Below are positions 19,301-27,845 of a stretch of DNA of 64,000 nt, piece after piece. The position numbers and the translations under genes were made by a program. Below the pieces are notes generated by a model that had not been told where the DNA came from, did no database searches, and saw only the letters and a list, made by a program, of their open reading frames with translations. This DNA is from Bifidobacterium sp. ESL0732 (lineage in GTDB: Bacteria; Actinomycetota; Actinomycetes; Actinomycetales; Bifidobacteriaceae). Location: assembly GCF_029395535.1 (NCBI RefSeq), contig NZ_CP113920.1:2294001-2358000 (forward strand), read 5' to 3'. The first letter of the stretch is position 1. Each line of letters starts with the position of its first letter.

Positions 19301-20564
19301 ACCATTCGTAATAGAAACTCGTGGTGTTGCCACAAGTGGTTACATTCTGATGCTGACTTCCCGTATCACCGCCAGGATTGGTCCAGAAGGTGAAGAACGA
19401 CTTTGCAGGAGCTACACCAGGATCGGTAATCGTCTTGTCGGCCTTGCTCTGGTCTGCTTCTGAAATTCCGTTGTCAACGTGTAGACCCCAGTTGGCCTGG
19501 CCGCCACTGAATAGGCTAGTGTCGCCGCCATTACCGGCGTAAGCCAACGGTCCAGCACAATCATCGCCCTTGCAATCGGTGTTATAAAGATAGATCGGAT
19601 ACTTGTCTGTAAGATTGGTTGCATGTTGCTCGTCACCGGTAATCTGTTGACCGTCTACCTCGCAGTCACCGTTTGAAGTGCCGCAAGAATTTACATTGAT
19701 ATTCTTTCCGACCACTGCATATACCTGACGGTCATATTTGCCACCGCCAAGAACCTTGGAAGTGTTGTCTTTCGGGTACCACACCCTGCCTTGTGCGGAA
19801 ATCGAAAGATAATCATAGCCATCTTCGCCTTGTTTGATGCTGTGAATGGTAAAGAAATCAGCTTTGTTGCGACTCCACTGAGCGGCAGCAAGCTTTGCCT
19901 TGTCAGCTTCCTCAGGGTTGTTAGTTATCGTCTGCAGATATATCATCCTGCGAAGCTTGTTTTGCTTCCTCGCACTCGAGTTGCCATCGGAATAAAAGAG
20001 CTGAAGATTGGTCTTCTTGCCGTCGAAACTCCATTGCCCCACACCTTGCGCATATGGATTGACAGAATCATGCTTCACACGAAGAACAAAATCCATGCGC
20101 AACTGATCATCGCCAGTGTTGGCACGCTTGTTATAGGCGAGCATGGCGGCAAGCTGAGGCTTTACATCAGTCCCCTGGTCCTGAGCGTTCGGGGTTGCAC
20201 TTCCGGCCTGTGCGCCTTCCTTGGTTGAATTTCCGTCCTCGGCTCCCTGGGAAACATTCGTCTTGGCCTTGTCGTCACCTGCTGATTGGTCAACCTTCGC
20301 CTGCGATTTAGGCGCCTGTGTGTTGTTGATACCCGGCTTGGCCGCAGTGACTCCGCCGTTGGAGTTCGCTTGGCCATCTGCCGACTGCTCACCGGTCTGG
20401 GCAGTTGTCTGTGAGTCTTGCGTCTGAGAGTTTTGGCTTGCCGAGTCATCGGCAAAAGACATCAGAGGACCGGCCATCAGAGCTGCAGACACCAAGATCC
20501 CCACCACCGCAGATAACCGACGGACGTTATGCCGAGACGGTTCTGATTGGTTTGACTTGTTCAT
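16398..20564 (-). CDS. Giant LPYTG-anchored surface protein with internally duplicated domains (probable pilus tip/adhesin)
   Basis: This 1388-residue secreted protein has a signal peptide at 1-38 (ending LMSFA) and a disordered Gln/Ser/Ala linker. Two related modules of about 500 residues follow. Each opens with a MLxYN...D...RxDFVxxV motif, holds matched CGG/WGL/FFT segments, and closes with VFDGYGY or VFDDYSY. Ig-like segments, LPYTG, a membrane helix and an unusually long basic tail ending KRRRR complete it. The start at 20564 is preferred (GAGGA 7 bases upstream; correct signal peptide); 20582 is an in-frame alternative. It is the last gene after pilin and class C sortase, the position of a minor or tip subunit. 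Several Cys residues suggest disulfides. The adhesin role is inferred. Confidence 0.8.
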   Translation of the reverse strand: MNKSNQSEPSRHNVRRLSAVVGILVSAALMAGPLMSFADDSASQNSQTQDSQTTAQTGEQSADGQANSNGGVTAAKPGINNTQAPKSQAKVDQSAGDDKAKTNVSQGAEDGNSTKEGAQAGSATPNAQDQGTDVKPQLAAMLAYNKRANTGDDQLRMDFVLRVKHDSVNPYAQGVGQWSFDGKKTNLQLFYSDGNSSARKQNKLRRMIYLQTITNNPEEADKAKLAAAQWSRNKADFFTIHSIKQGEDGYDYLSISAQGRVWYPKDNTSKVLGGGKYDRQVYAVVGKNINVNSCGTSNGDCEVDGQQITGDEQHATNLTDKYPIYLYNTDCKGDDCAGPLAYAGNGGDTSLFSGGQANWGLHVDNGISEADQSKADKTITDPGVAPAKSFFTFWTNPGGDTGSQHQNVTTCGNTTSFYYEWFGLKGGNWVPVTELNTKALSSNGQTPAKFDSSPIGSNTFFSYNAKDDTNPARTLIADTSGNNEYKKSVQNADGSINFAQAKADQGFDGYFKMVAWPTSTDASGKISKACVATDAQGANKATMKDIYNPLYSGNEEGISKEMAEKHPEQAQYLMNLGFDVNTVFDGYGYQGVNVSDNQQAPKTTDNNKNSTKPLSPDDPIHTPVMAQMLGYNDKIDTEGDEIRADFVVKVARDDVNPSCIGLGANDQRGIFWNYMGDDKDQAHGIDVNSACGMKMTYWYGKTAGKNKNTESTRIREAKYFNTWSSDNKAENTDANKSNANYWWARNVGANNYDFFTIRDVQYQGPLAYLTITLTGDVDYEDIGDTLGGTQQPLQIDLETGIGTGKTYKNRISQGYMQQVYRGKSCSSKDSANCGGPISSLAYDETHPTFWSGGEANWGLTLDQGFDTAAPPVRGQGARTAPGIAPSNTFFTRWYNPDVNNNQPNLCNKVNNYYFQWFALKNGDEWEPVKELTPTAQKMDQPGDAGTSGGDTQRGSRVNEPRDYRNPYGWQENDHGGLLASGDAQKPDGSIDFGVIKGKHPDYNGYFKMLTWPISTNSDGDNSSCVAGPGVSQAVQDVYNPLYNAKDKDNPKGATEKMSQGNIKAIMAKGWTVNTVFDDYSYSSAFRNDSKVKITSVDMPHTVKATGDIAEGERKLVISGTDTHRPFSNSNVDLYAVYMGDKTVSDPSAEVSQDDLKNLIKSGTKLGSVDIGKPGDADWSVTVTGQDFENFLSHVKDSQSYRFIAYDACYDKVSEYTYLDQQMDMTPPEIKAPKINYWKLQGKLTESDVYNGFDKVKVDVTWGPNESDVVETTVDSSGVWKVTLPQDFKLGHNVKIDVTDPSGNQSKTYTCFVPKPVKNLPYTGSWLLWLLLLLFVLATAEVIYRRYKHNKEQAGMVTERGGVIAQRAVSDVARSKGPRHVAHTKRRRR

Positions 20565-20608
20565 GTCCTCATCCTCAATCATTTACTTGCTACAAACTTT
20601 ACAAAACT

Positions 20609-21655
20609 TCAATTCCCGTGCCGAGCGCCACCGCGTCGACGGAATATTCCATCCGTATGCAACGGCCACGGATAGATACGATGGTGGTAATACCTGACTT
20701 GCAGGGCTCCCAACCCAAGTAACAGCACTGCAACCAACGTCAATATCGAGGGAAACAGCGGATCGTGCTGTCGCATTTCACTCGGAGTCAGCGTCGTACG
20801 TTCCGCAGTCAATATCAGACGGCTGGTATTGATGCCGTAGGGCGTGCAGGTCATCAACGTCACCAGTTCCTTGCCCGGAACCACCGTGTACAAATGGGTG
20901 TCGGACGGATCGATAACATGGATACCGATAATCCTGTATGCCATCTTCTGACGTAACACATTCAGAAAGAAGACATCCCCTTTGCGCATGCGATCAAGCC
21001 TCGTAAACAGCAATGCCGAGGGAAGCCCACGATGCCCAGAGAGTACCACATTCGTCGACGGTCCTCCGACTGGAAGGCTTGTGCCGCGCAAATGACCAAT
21101 TCCTTTGGCCAGAGCATCCTTAGACGTACCGTGGTAAATAGGCAGATTCACTGAAATCTTCGGAATCTTGATATCTCCCATGATGCCATCACTGACGTTC
21201 AGCAACCGTTGATAGGTTGAATTGCGTAGTATCGGCGGAATCAATTCTTCCTGGTTATCGGCTGCATCAGCATTTGTGTCGCTTTTCGCAGCATCCGAGC
21301 TACCACTACTCGATCCGAACGGGTCACTGAATTCGCCCAGATCGCCTTGACCTGATTGTGCAATCGCCACATTGTACTGTCGAGCTGCATTGATCTCGGA
21401 GCGAATCCTTGCCACCGGCCATGCGCCAACCGAAGCCTCCACCGCATCAGTAGCGGCTTCTTCCTGCCGAGCGTTGTAACTCTGCAGCGCAGGAATCCAC
21501 AGTATCGCTATCACCAACAGGATAGCCAGCAAATCATGCATGACATGAATTGCCACACTATACCAGTCGTGCTTGCGGGCAGAAGGATCGTAACGAAAGA
21601 AAGACTCAAAGCTAGCGTCAAGATTGACAACGCCCAACTTATCCGTCTTTTTCAT
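20609..21655 (-). CDS. srtC: Class C sortase (pilin polymerase)
   Basis: This 348-residue sortase joins pilin subunits into a covalent fibre. The catalytic triad is visible: His208 (SGHRG), Cys270 (TLMTCTPYG) and Arg279 (NTSRL). Class C features are the N-terminal helix (about 33-50), a C-terminal helix (about 305-325), and a DPF lid motif near residue 112 (FSDPFGSS) preceding a Ser/Asp-rich linker. It lies between the pilin gene and the large LPYTG protein on the same strand, 27 bp before the start of the latter. The class assignment is strong from the lid and the second helix. Confidence 0.92.
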   Translation of the reverse strand: MKKTDKLGVVNLDASFESFFRYDPSARKHDWYSVAIHVMHDLLAILLVIAILWIPALQSYNARQEEAATDAVEASVGAWPVARIRSEINAARQYNVAIAQSGQGDLGEFSDPFGSSSGSSDAAKSDTNADAADNQEELIPPILRNSTYQRLLNVSDGIMGDIKIPKISVNLPIYHGTSKDALAKGIGHLRGTSLPVGGPSTNVVLSGHRGLPSALLFTRLDRMRKGDVFFLNVLRQKMAYRIIGIHVIDPSDTHLYTVVPGKELVTLMTCTPYGINTSRLILTAERTTLTPSEMRQHDPLFPSILTLVAVLLLGLGALQVRYYHHRIYPWPLHTDGIFRRRGGARHGN

Positions 21656-21765
21656 GCCCCTACTCTCCTAGTGCACTCTGCAATGCTGCACCACACAACA
21701 TCAGAAGGCAAAGCCCTGATTCCTTTATGTTTCACACATCTGGAACATACTTTTCAAGACTGCTT

Positions 21766-21860
21766 GAGGTTTCCGTTGCATTGACAAATGCCGCAACGGA
21801 AACCTCGGGAAGCTGGACCCAGCGGGAAAGACCGATCAATCAGCCCTTTCGTTCTTTCCC
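21766..21860 (-). promoter_or_regulatory. Intercistronic hairpins between pilin and sortase genes
   Basis: GAGGTTTCCGTTGC (21766-21779) pairs perfectly with 21793-21806. A second pair GGGAAAGA / TCTTTCCC lies at 21824-21831 and 21853-21860. Neither is followed by a T run, so partial attenuation or transcript stabilisation is more likely than full termination. This would allow more pilin than sortase to be made. Confidence 0.5.
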
Positions 21861-21882
21861 GACAAGCCCAACCTTTACATCA

Positions 21883-23799
21883 TCAGACGCGGCGACGAGT
21901 CGCTTCGTGACGACGCTTGAGCACTACAGTGCCACCGAACAGCGCGGCGATTGCGAGAATCACAATCACAGCGAGGATGATGCCTGCACCACCAGTGAGA
22001 GGCAGCTGGACGACAGACGGCACGTTGGTAACTGTAACAAGTCCAGCGGGTGCGGTCGAATTGACCAATCCCCAAGCATCCTGAATAACGGATACCGAGG
22101 AAGTGACGTTCTCATCGGTCAAACTCCCGTCACCCTTCGTCACGGTAATCTTGAACTTAGGAAGCATCACTCCACGAAGAGTGGGGCTAGTTGCGGCATG
22201 AGTCTGCTGAATCACATAAGTACCCGTTGGCATATCGTTGAGCGTAATCGTGCCCTTGGTGTCATCAGCAAGACTCGAAACGTCGAGCGTAGAGGTCTTC
22301 TGCGCAGTTCCAGTCGGATCTGTCGTGGTATATACACCATTGTTAGGGTCGGTGGGAGAATGCTTGACAAACTCGATTGGATCGGTCGCACCATCCTTGG
22401 TAATCGTGAACTGAGAGCCAGTCAGAGCCGCATCGTTGCTACGCAGGACGTTCTTCAGCTTGATGGCAAAGGTGTGTACCTTCACTACAGGAACATTGAT
22501 AACGTCTACCGGGCAAGTAGTATTCGGCACAGACGGATCGCACTTGGGATCAGTGGAATGGCTTAACGAAGCACCGTTGGACGGTTGACTTTCCAAACCG
22601 TTCATCATCATGTCATAAGCGACATCGATGGTATAGCCATACTTGAAGGTATCGGTATGGTTGGCAAGCGTATTGCTGAAGTCAATCACAAGTTCCTTCA
22701 GACCATTTGAGGAGTTGGTCTGAGTCCCCAGTGTGTAAAGATCAGCCGAAATCTTGTTGGCATCGGTGTTGGCGTCGGAAGCCTTCGCCTTTACGTAAAC
22801 CTTAACACCGTGCGTCTGATCATCGAGCGGATTCGGAAGAGTGAAGCCCTTGCTCGGGGTATCAACCATCTTGAACTCATAGTGAGCGAATCCAGTGGTC
22901 AACGGAACCTTCGTCGTCAGATGGAACTTGCCCCAATCGTTCTTACCCAGAGAAGTGCTATTGGGATCGAGCGTCTTGGTAAACGTAAGCTCATCATCCT
23001 TGACATTGACTGTGCCCAGTTGCGTACCGCTTTCATCAGCGACAAACTTGACATAAGGATTGTCGTCGCTGCCGGCTTCATAGACACCGGTGCCCACCAT
23101 CATAGGAATCGACAGCTGCGAACCCGCAGGAATCTGGGACGCATCAGCTATATCCTTAATCAGGTACAGACCCTGAGGGAGGCCTTCGAATGTAGCAGTG
23201 GTCGCAGTTTCATTTTCTGCTGCGGTGGCCGTCGGAGCAGCAGCGAATTTGGCATCAATAGCGCTGTTCTTTTGCAACGCTGTCACCAAGTCACGCAGCT
23301 GGCCAGTATAAGGCGCCTTGGAAGAAGACTCATCCTTGTTGTTGGTCAACGAATCAGTGGTTTTGAAGCCAAGTAACGAGGCAGCGACTTGACCTACCGG
23401 GTTGTCGGTATACGCAGCTTCCAACTTATAATTCTGTCCCGCGCCATCCTTCAAGCTGGTATAGGCATCTGTGACGGCCTGCTTGATAGTGTCGTCCTTT
23501 ACGGTTCCTACGCTCAGACCGGTCAGCTTGTGGGCATCATCACCGGTGGTAGCTGTTGTCTTGGCAGCATAATCATAAGTACCAATTCGCAAAGCTGCGA
23601 ACTTGTGACCCTTGATGTAGCTGTTCTTTTCCGCTTTGACCGTCAACGTAGCCTTGTCGGCAGTCGACAGCTGCAAATCAGTACCGTCCGAAACGGTCGC
23701 CGCATTGGCCATCGACGCACCAAGCGGCATCAGCGCAAGCAGAGTGGCTGCCGATATAGCAACCCCCAGTGCCTTGCGTAAAGAAGTTCGTACTTCCAT
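21883..23799 (-). CDS. Major pilin / fimbrial subunit with LPLTG anchor
   Basis: This 638-residue secreted protein has a signal peptide at 1-33 (ending ANA), an N-terminal domain (about 35-260), two Cna-B/SpaA-like domains (about 270-440 and 450-585; VHTFAIKLKNVLRSNDAALTG, then GTYVIQQTHAATSP), and LPLTGGAG with a membrane helix and a short RRHEATRRRV tail. The TFTKTLDPN stretch resembles isopeptide-forming pilin domains. It is the first gene of the pilus operon, directly before the class C sortase, as expected for the main shaft protein. AAAGGAG lies 10 bases before the ATG. Confidence 0.87.
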   Translation of the reverse strand: MEVRTSLRKALGVAISAATLLALMPLGASMANAATVSDGTDLQLSTADKATLTVKAEKNSYIKGHKFAALRIGTYDYAAKTTATTGDDAHKLTGLSVGTVKDDTIKQAVTDAYTSLKDGAGQNYKLEAAYTDNPVGQVAASLLGFKTTDSLTNNKDESSSKAPYTGQLRDLVTALQKNSAIDAKFAAAPTATAAENETATTATFEGLPQGLYLIKDIADASQIPAGSQLSIPMMVGTGVYEAGSDDNPYVKFVADESGTQLGTVNVKDDELTFTKTLDPNSTSLGKNDWGKFHLTTKVPLTTGFAHYEFKMVDTPSKGFTLPNPLDDQTHGVKVYVKAKASDANTDANKISADLYTLGTQTNSSNGLKELVIDFSNTLANHTDTFKYGYTIDVAYDMMMNGLESQPSNGASLSHSTDPKCDPSVPNTTCPVDVINVPVVKVHTFAIKLKNVLRSNDAALTGSQFTITKDGATDPIEFVKHSPTDPNNGVYTTTDPTGTAQKTSTLDVSSLADDTKGTITLNDMPTGTYVIQQTHAATSPTLRGVMLPKFKITVTKGDGSLTDENVTSSVSVIQDAWGLVNSTAPAGLVTVTNVPSVVQLPLTGGAGIILAVIVILAIAALFGGTVVLKRRHEATRRRV

Positions 23800-24055
23800 A
23801 ATCTATTCTCTCCTTTCACCTGCGGATTGCGCAACCACACGAATCCAGCAGGGAACGTGTCCCAACCAGGGACGACCACCAGCTCCGGCGTCAAACCTCT
23901 CTCGTCGGCGTTGCGGTCTCGTCTCCAGCCGCTTATCTACCGTACATGAGTGATTCCAGTCACATACGACTCGCACACCTTCTTTCGAACGTGCGCGAAA
24001 CGACAGTCGCTTTCAAACCCAACAGCGAATCGCCATTTATGTGTTGTAAAACACA

Positions 24056-24072
24056 ATACTTATTAGTCTAGC
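24056..24072 (-). promoter_or_regulatory. 17-bp element shared with the LRR surface gene
   Basis: On the minus strand this reads GCTAGACTAATAAGTAT, identical to 12703-12719. It is 256 bp upstream of the pilin start, so the pilin transcript would have a long leader if this marks the promoter. Confidence 0.5.
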
Positions 24073-24635
24073 GGAAAATTGAGATACATTTTGAGGCTTT
24101 TTCTCGTGTAATTGCAACGAAAATGCCCGACATGACAGCCCAATACAAACTTTCGGAAATGATAATTTTCGCTAAATGTCACACAAAATCGACCTTTTTC
24201 GACGGGAAAATCAGCGATTTCACGAAAGGAAATAAACTCTCGAAACGGGTTAAAAAAGTTTTCAAATTCCTCTACTGGCTTAATAACGTATGAAACATGC
24301 CACTTTTTGCCCGCAGTTTTATCTTTTGACATTATTATTCAGAACTTTTCTTATCGCCATAACCGCAATACACGAATCTCCCGCAAACTATGGAAACTAG
24401 CGGAAACGGAGTTCTAAAGTAAAATGCTTTATTTCAACAAATAGTATTAAATAGTCTAAATGAAAAAGATTATACAAACGTTCTTATAAAAACGTCAACA
24501 AATCGCATTGTCGGAAGTAGGATGTCATACAAGCCAGCGACCGCCTTTTCTGACCACCGCCTCAATAGGCCAGTCGCCGTTTCCCACTATCTTCTTGATA
24601 TTTCTGTTCAATTCCCTCTTGCTTGCCTTACTCTT

Positions 24636-24683
24636 GCGTCTCGTTTCTTGGAGCTTCTCGTTTCCCGGAGCTTCTCGTTTCCC
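24636..24683 (+). repeat. Short tandem repeat of 17 bp in a pyrimidine-rich tract
   Basis: Two exact copies of GGAGCTTCTCGTTTCCC (24650-24666 and 24667-24683) follow a degenerate partial copy. The flanking strand is strongly C/T biased to about 24725. It sits about 150 bp upstream of tgt. Confidence 0.7.
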
Positions 24684-24830
24684 AAGGCTTTCCTTTTCCC
24701 TTTCCCCCTTCTCCTTTCCTCCCCGGCTTTGGCTTTCCCATAAAGCTAGGGTTCCCTTTAAAATCGGAGACATGACAAGCTTTCGTCGCATATCACCGCG
24801 CGGGCGGCACGAGGAAGCGGACACTACGGA

Positions 24831-26342
24831 ATGGCGATAATGGAAACGGCTATGGATAAATCAGCGAATCAATCAACAGACATGGCAACGAGCACGGCAG
24901 ACGGCACGGCTGGAGCATCAGACCGGACTGACGGCAAAAACGCACAGAACCATGTCCCCGGACGCAAGGATGTCGCTTCGGAAGCCACGGCTTACGCACA
25001 GACCCGCTCTGCGACAACGGTTTCGCAGCTTGCGGTGAGCGCTTCTGGCCTTTTGGAACACCCGCTCGGAGCCGAGCCCGGCAAGCCCGGCGACCGCAGC
25101 AAGTTCTATTTCGAGCAGCATACGCGTCTTTCGGATTCAGCGCGCGGCTTGGGCCGCGGTGGGGCTCGTTACGGACGAACCGGAGTCATTCATACACCGC
25201 ACGGCGATATCCGTACCCCATCATTCGTGCCGGTCGCCACGCAGGCCACCATGAAAGGCGTACTACCGGAAACCATGAAGTCACTCGGCGCACAATGCCT
25301 GCTTTCCAACGCGTTTCATCTTTTTGAGCGCCCTGGTGAAGATGTGCTTGACGAAGCCGGCGGGCTGGCGCGCTTCGAAAACTGGGACGGGCCGACCTTC
25401 ACCGATTCCGGCGGCTTCCAGGTGCTTTCACTGGGCGCCGGGTTCAAGAAAACGCTCGCGATGGACGTTACCGGCATGAAATCGGACGACGTCATCGCGC
25501 CTGGCCGCGAGCGCAAGGCCTTCGTCGACGAGGACGGCGTCACGTTCAAGTCGCCGCTCGATGGGTCTCGCCATCGGTTCAGCGCCGAGATCTCGATGGG
25601 AATCCAGCACAAGATCGGTGCTGACATCATGTTCGCCTTCGATGAGCTCACGACGCTGATGAACACGCGCGGCTACCAGGAGCGCTCCGTCGAACGCACC
25701 TTCCGTTGGGCTCGCCGTTGCGTCGCCGAACATCAGCGGCTCACGGAGGCTCGTGTCGGTAAGCCTTATCAGGCACTCTATGGCGTAGTACAGGGCGCGA
25801 ATTATGAGGATCTGCGACGGCGCGCGGCATCCGAGATCGCCTCGCTCGACTTCGACGGCGTAGGTATCGGCGGGGCCATCGAGAAACGCGTCATCGGCGA
25901 CACCTGCGCGTGGATCTGCGACGAGATGCCTGAATCTCGGCCTCGCCACGTTCTAGGGATTGCCGCAGTCGACGACATCTTCGCGTGCGTGGAGAACGGC
26001 GGCGACACCTTCGACTGCGTGGCCCCCGCACGCTGCGCCCGCAACGGCGCGATTTACACGCGCGACGGCCGGTACAACATCAAGCGCGCCGCCAACAAGC
26101 GCGACTTCGGCCCGCTTGAGGAGGGCTGCGACTGCTATACGTGCACGCACTATTCACGTGCCTACGTCGACCACCTGCTGCGCGCCCACGAGATCAACGG
26201 AGCAACGCTCGCCACCATCCACAACGAGCGCTTCTTCATCCGCCTTCTCGACGACATCCGCGACTCCATCGACGGCGGCTACTTCGACGAGTTCCGCGAC
26301 GCGACGCTGGCCCGCTACTACGCCCACGGTTCCAAGGGCTGA
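24831..26342 (+). CDS. tgt: Queuine/archaeosine-type tRNA-guanine transglycosylase
   Basis: This is a 503-residue enzyme that swaps guanine 34 of certain tRNAs for a queuosine precursor. Landmarks are VPVATQATMKG, DSGGFQV with Asp192 (family substrate-binding Asp), and the zinc site Cys433-x-Cys435-x2-Cys438 with the distal His in LRAHEINGATLATIHNERF (cited in part as RAHEINGATL). The core starts near residue 85; the first 85 residues are a Ser/Thr/Asp/Ala-rich extension of unknown use. The start at 24831 has no clear ribosome site, so a later start is possible. Other queuosine genes are not in the window. Confidence 0.9.
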   Translation: MAIMETAMDKSANQSTDMATSTADGTAGASDRTDGKNAQNHVPGRKDVASEATAYAQTRSATTVSQLAVSASGLLEHPLGAEPGKPGDRSKFYFEQHTRLSDSARGLGRGGARYGRTGVIHTPHGDIRTPSFVPVATQATMKGVLPETMKSLGAQCLLSNAFHLFERPGEDVLDEAGGLARFENWDGPTFTDSGGFQVLSLGAGFKKTLAMDVTGMKSDDVIAPGRERKAFVDEDGVTFKSPLDGSRHRFSAEISMGIQHKIGADIMFAFDELTTLMNTRGYQERSVERTFRWARRCVAEHQRLTEARVGKPYQALYGVVQGANYEDLRRRAASEIASLDFDGVGIGGAIEKRVIGDTCAWICDEMPESRPRHVLGIAAVDDIFACVENGGDTFDCVAPARCARNGAIYTRDGRYNIKRAANKRDFGPLEEGCDCYTCTHYSRAYVDHLLRAHEINGATLATIHNERFFIRLLDDIRDSIDGGYFDEFRDATLARYYAHGSKG

Positions 26343-26761
26343 GCGCCATTGCCGCGATGCTCATCAGCGTCCGGTTATGTCCGCAGATTCAAGAGGCGAC
26401 AACTACCGACCACTCTATGCCATTTCTTCTGCCCTGATCAGCGACCGTTTTCTCGCATAATTTCACGCTGATGCTAGAAAACGGTCACTGACGAGCGCTA
26501 AACGGCCGTTTTCTCGCATAACTAGAAATAAATGCAAGAAAGCGGTCATTTAGAACAACTGAGCGACCGATTTCTAGCATTTTCATAACGTTATGCAAGA
26601 AACCAGCCGCTAGACGCTGCGGCCTGACGGTATCGTTGCTCACGATTCAACACAAGTGTGCTCTTCATCACTTTTCGAGACGAACAGAACGCGCGCAACC
26701 GCGCAATCACCGGCCAATCGGTATGATGGAAACGTTCACCGACGACAGGCAGAGGGGCAAA
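26343..26761. other. Intergenic with palindrome array
   Basis: The spacer between tgt and the nitroreductase gene holds a run of three imperfect palindromes (26443-26608). No gene is supported. Confidence 0.5.
26443..26608. repeat. Three tandem imperfect palindromes of a 16-bp arm
   Basis: The arm GACCGTTTTCTCGCAT recurs in alternating orientation: 26443-26458 with 26471-26486, 26504-26519 with 26532-26547, and 26565-26580 with 26593-26608 (the last arm is degenerate). Each pair would form a hairpin. No T run follows them, so they are not ordinary terminators. The arrangement resembles REP-type elements. Confidence 0.75.
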
Positions 26762-27784
26762 ATGGATCTGAACGAGGCGATGACGGAGCGGCATTCCGTA
26801 CGTATGTATAGTGACGAGCCGGTAAGCAAGGCCCTGCTCGATGACGTCGCCGCCGAAGTCGAGCGCTGCAACGCCTCGTCCGGCCTGCATTTCCAGATGG
26901 CATCCGGTCTTGAAGATGCCTTCTGCGGTTACAAAACCCATTACGGTCGCTTTAGCGGCGTTCACAACGCGATTGCTTTGGTCACGAAAATCGACGTCCC
27001 CTACGATCTGCACCCGGCAAAGAAGGCTCCGGCGGCTAAAACCAATCCGACTTCAAATGTTGCACAATCTCATACCGCGATGTCTGCGGATTTGCATGTG
27101 AACAGTTCAGTCAATCATGCAGGTCAGGCCGACAATTCAGCTACACAACCCAACGACCCGATTCCGCCTGAAGAGGCCGAAATCGAAGAAAAGGTGGGTT
27201 ATTACGGCGAGCAACTCGCACTAAAACTCGTCCAGCTCGGGCTTGCGACTTCCTGGGCCGTGCTCGACGACGCTGCAACCGGCTGGTGGGAGCTTGAACC
27301 CGGCGAGCGTGTGGTGTGGGTTCTCGCCTTCGGCCACCCCGCACGGCCAGGTGCCAAACACCACAGCAAACCGCTGGATTCGCTGTGCTCGCTGCCTGCC
27401 AGTCTCGGCGGAAACGGCGAGGTGCCGACTCTTGCCGACGCACCCGAATGGTTCCAGCGCGGTGTCGCTGCGGCCTCCCTCGCGCCGACCTCGTTGAGCC
27501 AGCAGCCGTTCCATTTCACGCTTGAGGAGGCTGATTCTACGGTAAACAGCAAAAGTCTGAGCACTTCAGATCCAGCCGCACAAGCCAAAGGCATACCTGA
27601 TCAAAATGCGGCGAACGATTCCCACTCGGCTGCAGCAGTCAACTCGATGGCATCCAGCGGAAACCTCTTACCTACCGTCAGCGCCCGTGTCACCCCCGGC
27701 CTCTTCGCACACGTCGGCTTGGGCTGTGCCAAACGCAACTTCGAAATCGGCGCCGGCAGCAGCAATTTCACCTGGGCAAAGTGA
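26762..27784 (+). CDS. Nitroreductase-family flavoprotein with hydrophilic inserts
   Basis: This is a 340-residue protein of the FMN-dependent nitroreductase superfamily. The N-terminus has the typical TERHSVRMYSDEPVS pattern. Later segments are GEQLALKLVQLGLATSW, FGHPARPG and SLAPTSLSQQPFHF. Two Ser/Ala/Asn-rich inserts (about residues 80-140 and 260-300) interrupt the fold. The start at 26762 follows GAGGGG by about 5 bases; longer upstream readings lack a site. The substrate is unknown. It stands alone between two palindrome arrays. Confidence 0.75.
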   Translation: MDLNEAMTERHSVRMYSDEPVSKALLDDVAAEVERCNASSGLHFQMASGLEDAFCGYKTHYGRFSGVHNAIALVTKIDVPYDLHPAKKAPAAKTNPTSNVAQSHTAMSADLHVNSSVNHAGQADNSATQPNDPIPPEEAEIEEKVGYYGEQLALKLVQLGLATSWAVLDDAATGWWELEPGERVVWVLAFGHPARPGAKHHSKPLDSLCSLPASLGGNGEVPTLADAPEWFQRGVAAASLAPTSLSQQPFHFTLEEADSTVNSKSLSTSDPAAQAKGIPDQNAANDSHSAAAVNSMASSGNLLPTVSARVTPGLFAHVGLGCAKRNFEIGAGSSNFTWAK

Positions 27785-27845
27785 CGTTTTAGCTGCTTTT
27801 GAACGCAGCCGCTCACGTCACCTGTACACCACACCCTTCAGCTGC

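Larger units (their letters stand above)
23800..24830. other. Long AT-rich intergenic region upstream of pilus operon and tgt
   Basis: This spacer of about 1 kb separates the divergent pilin and tgt genes. It holds the shared 17-bp element (24056-24072) and a pyrimidine-rich stretch with 17-bp repeats (24636-24725). An 89-residue frame at 24063-24332 on the minus strand lacks a ribosome site and has AT-driven composition, so it is not called. The long leader before the pilin suggests regulation. Confidence 0.5.

Noticed and set aside
24063..24332. 89-residue minus-strand frame upstream of the pilin gene
   Set aside because: No ribosome site, AT-driven composition (many Phe, Lys, Asn), no recognisable pattern, and it overlaps the shared 17-bp regulatory element.
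26443..26608. Rho-independent terminators after tgt
   Set aside because: The hairpins lack T runs and come as a set of three with shared arms; a repeat family fits better.
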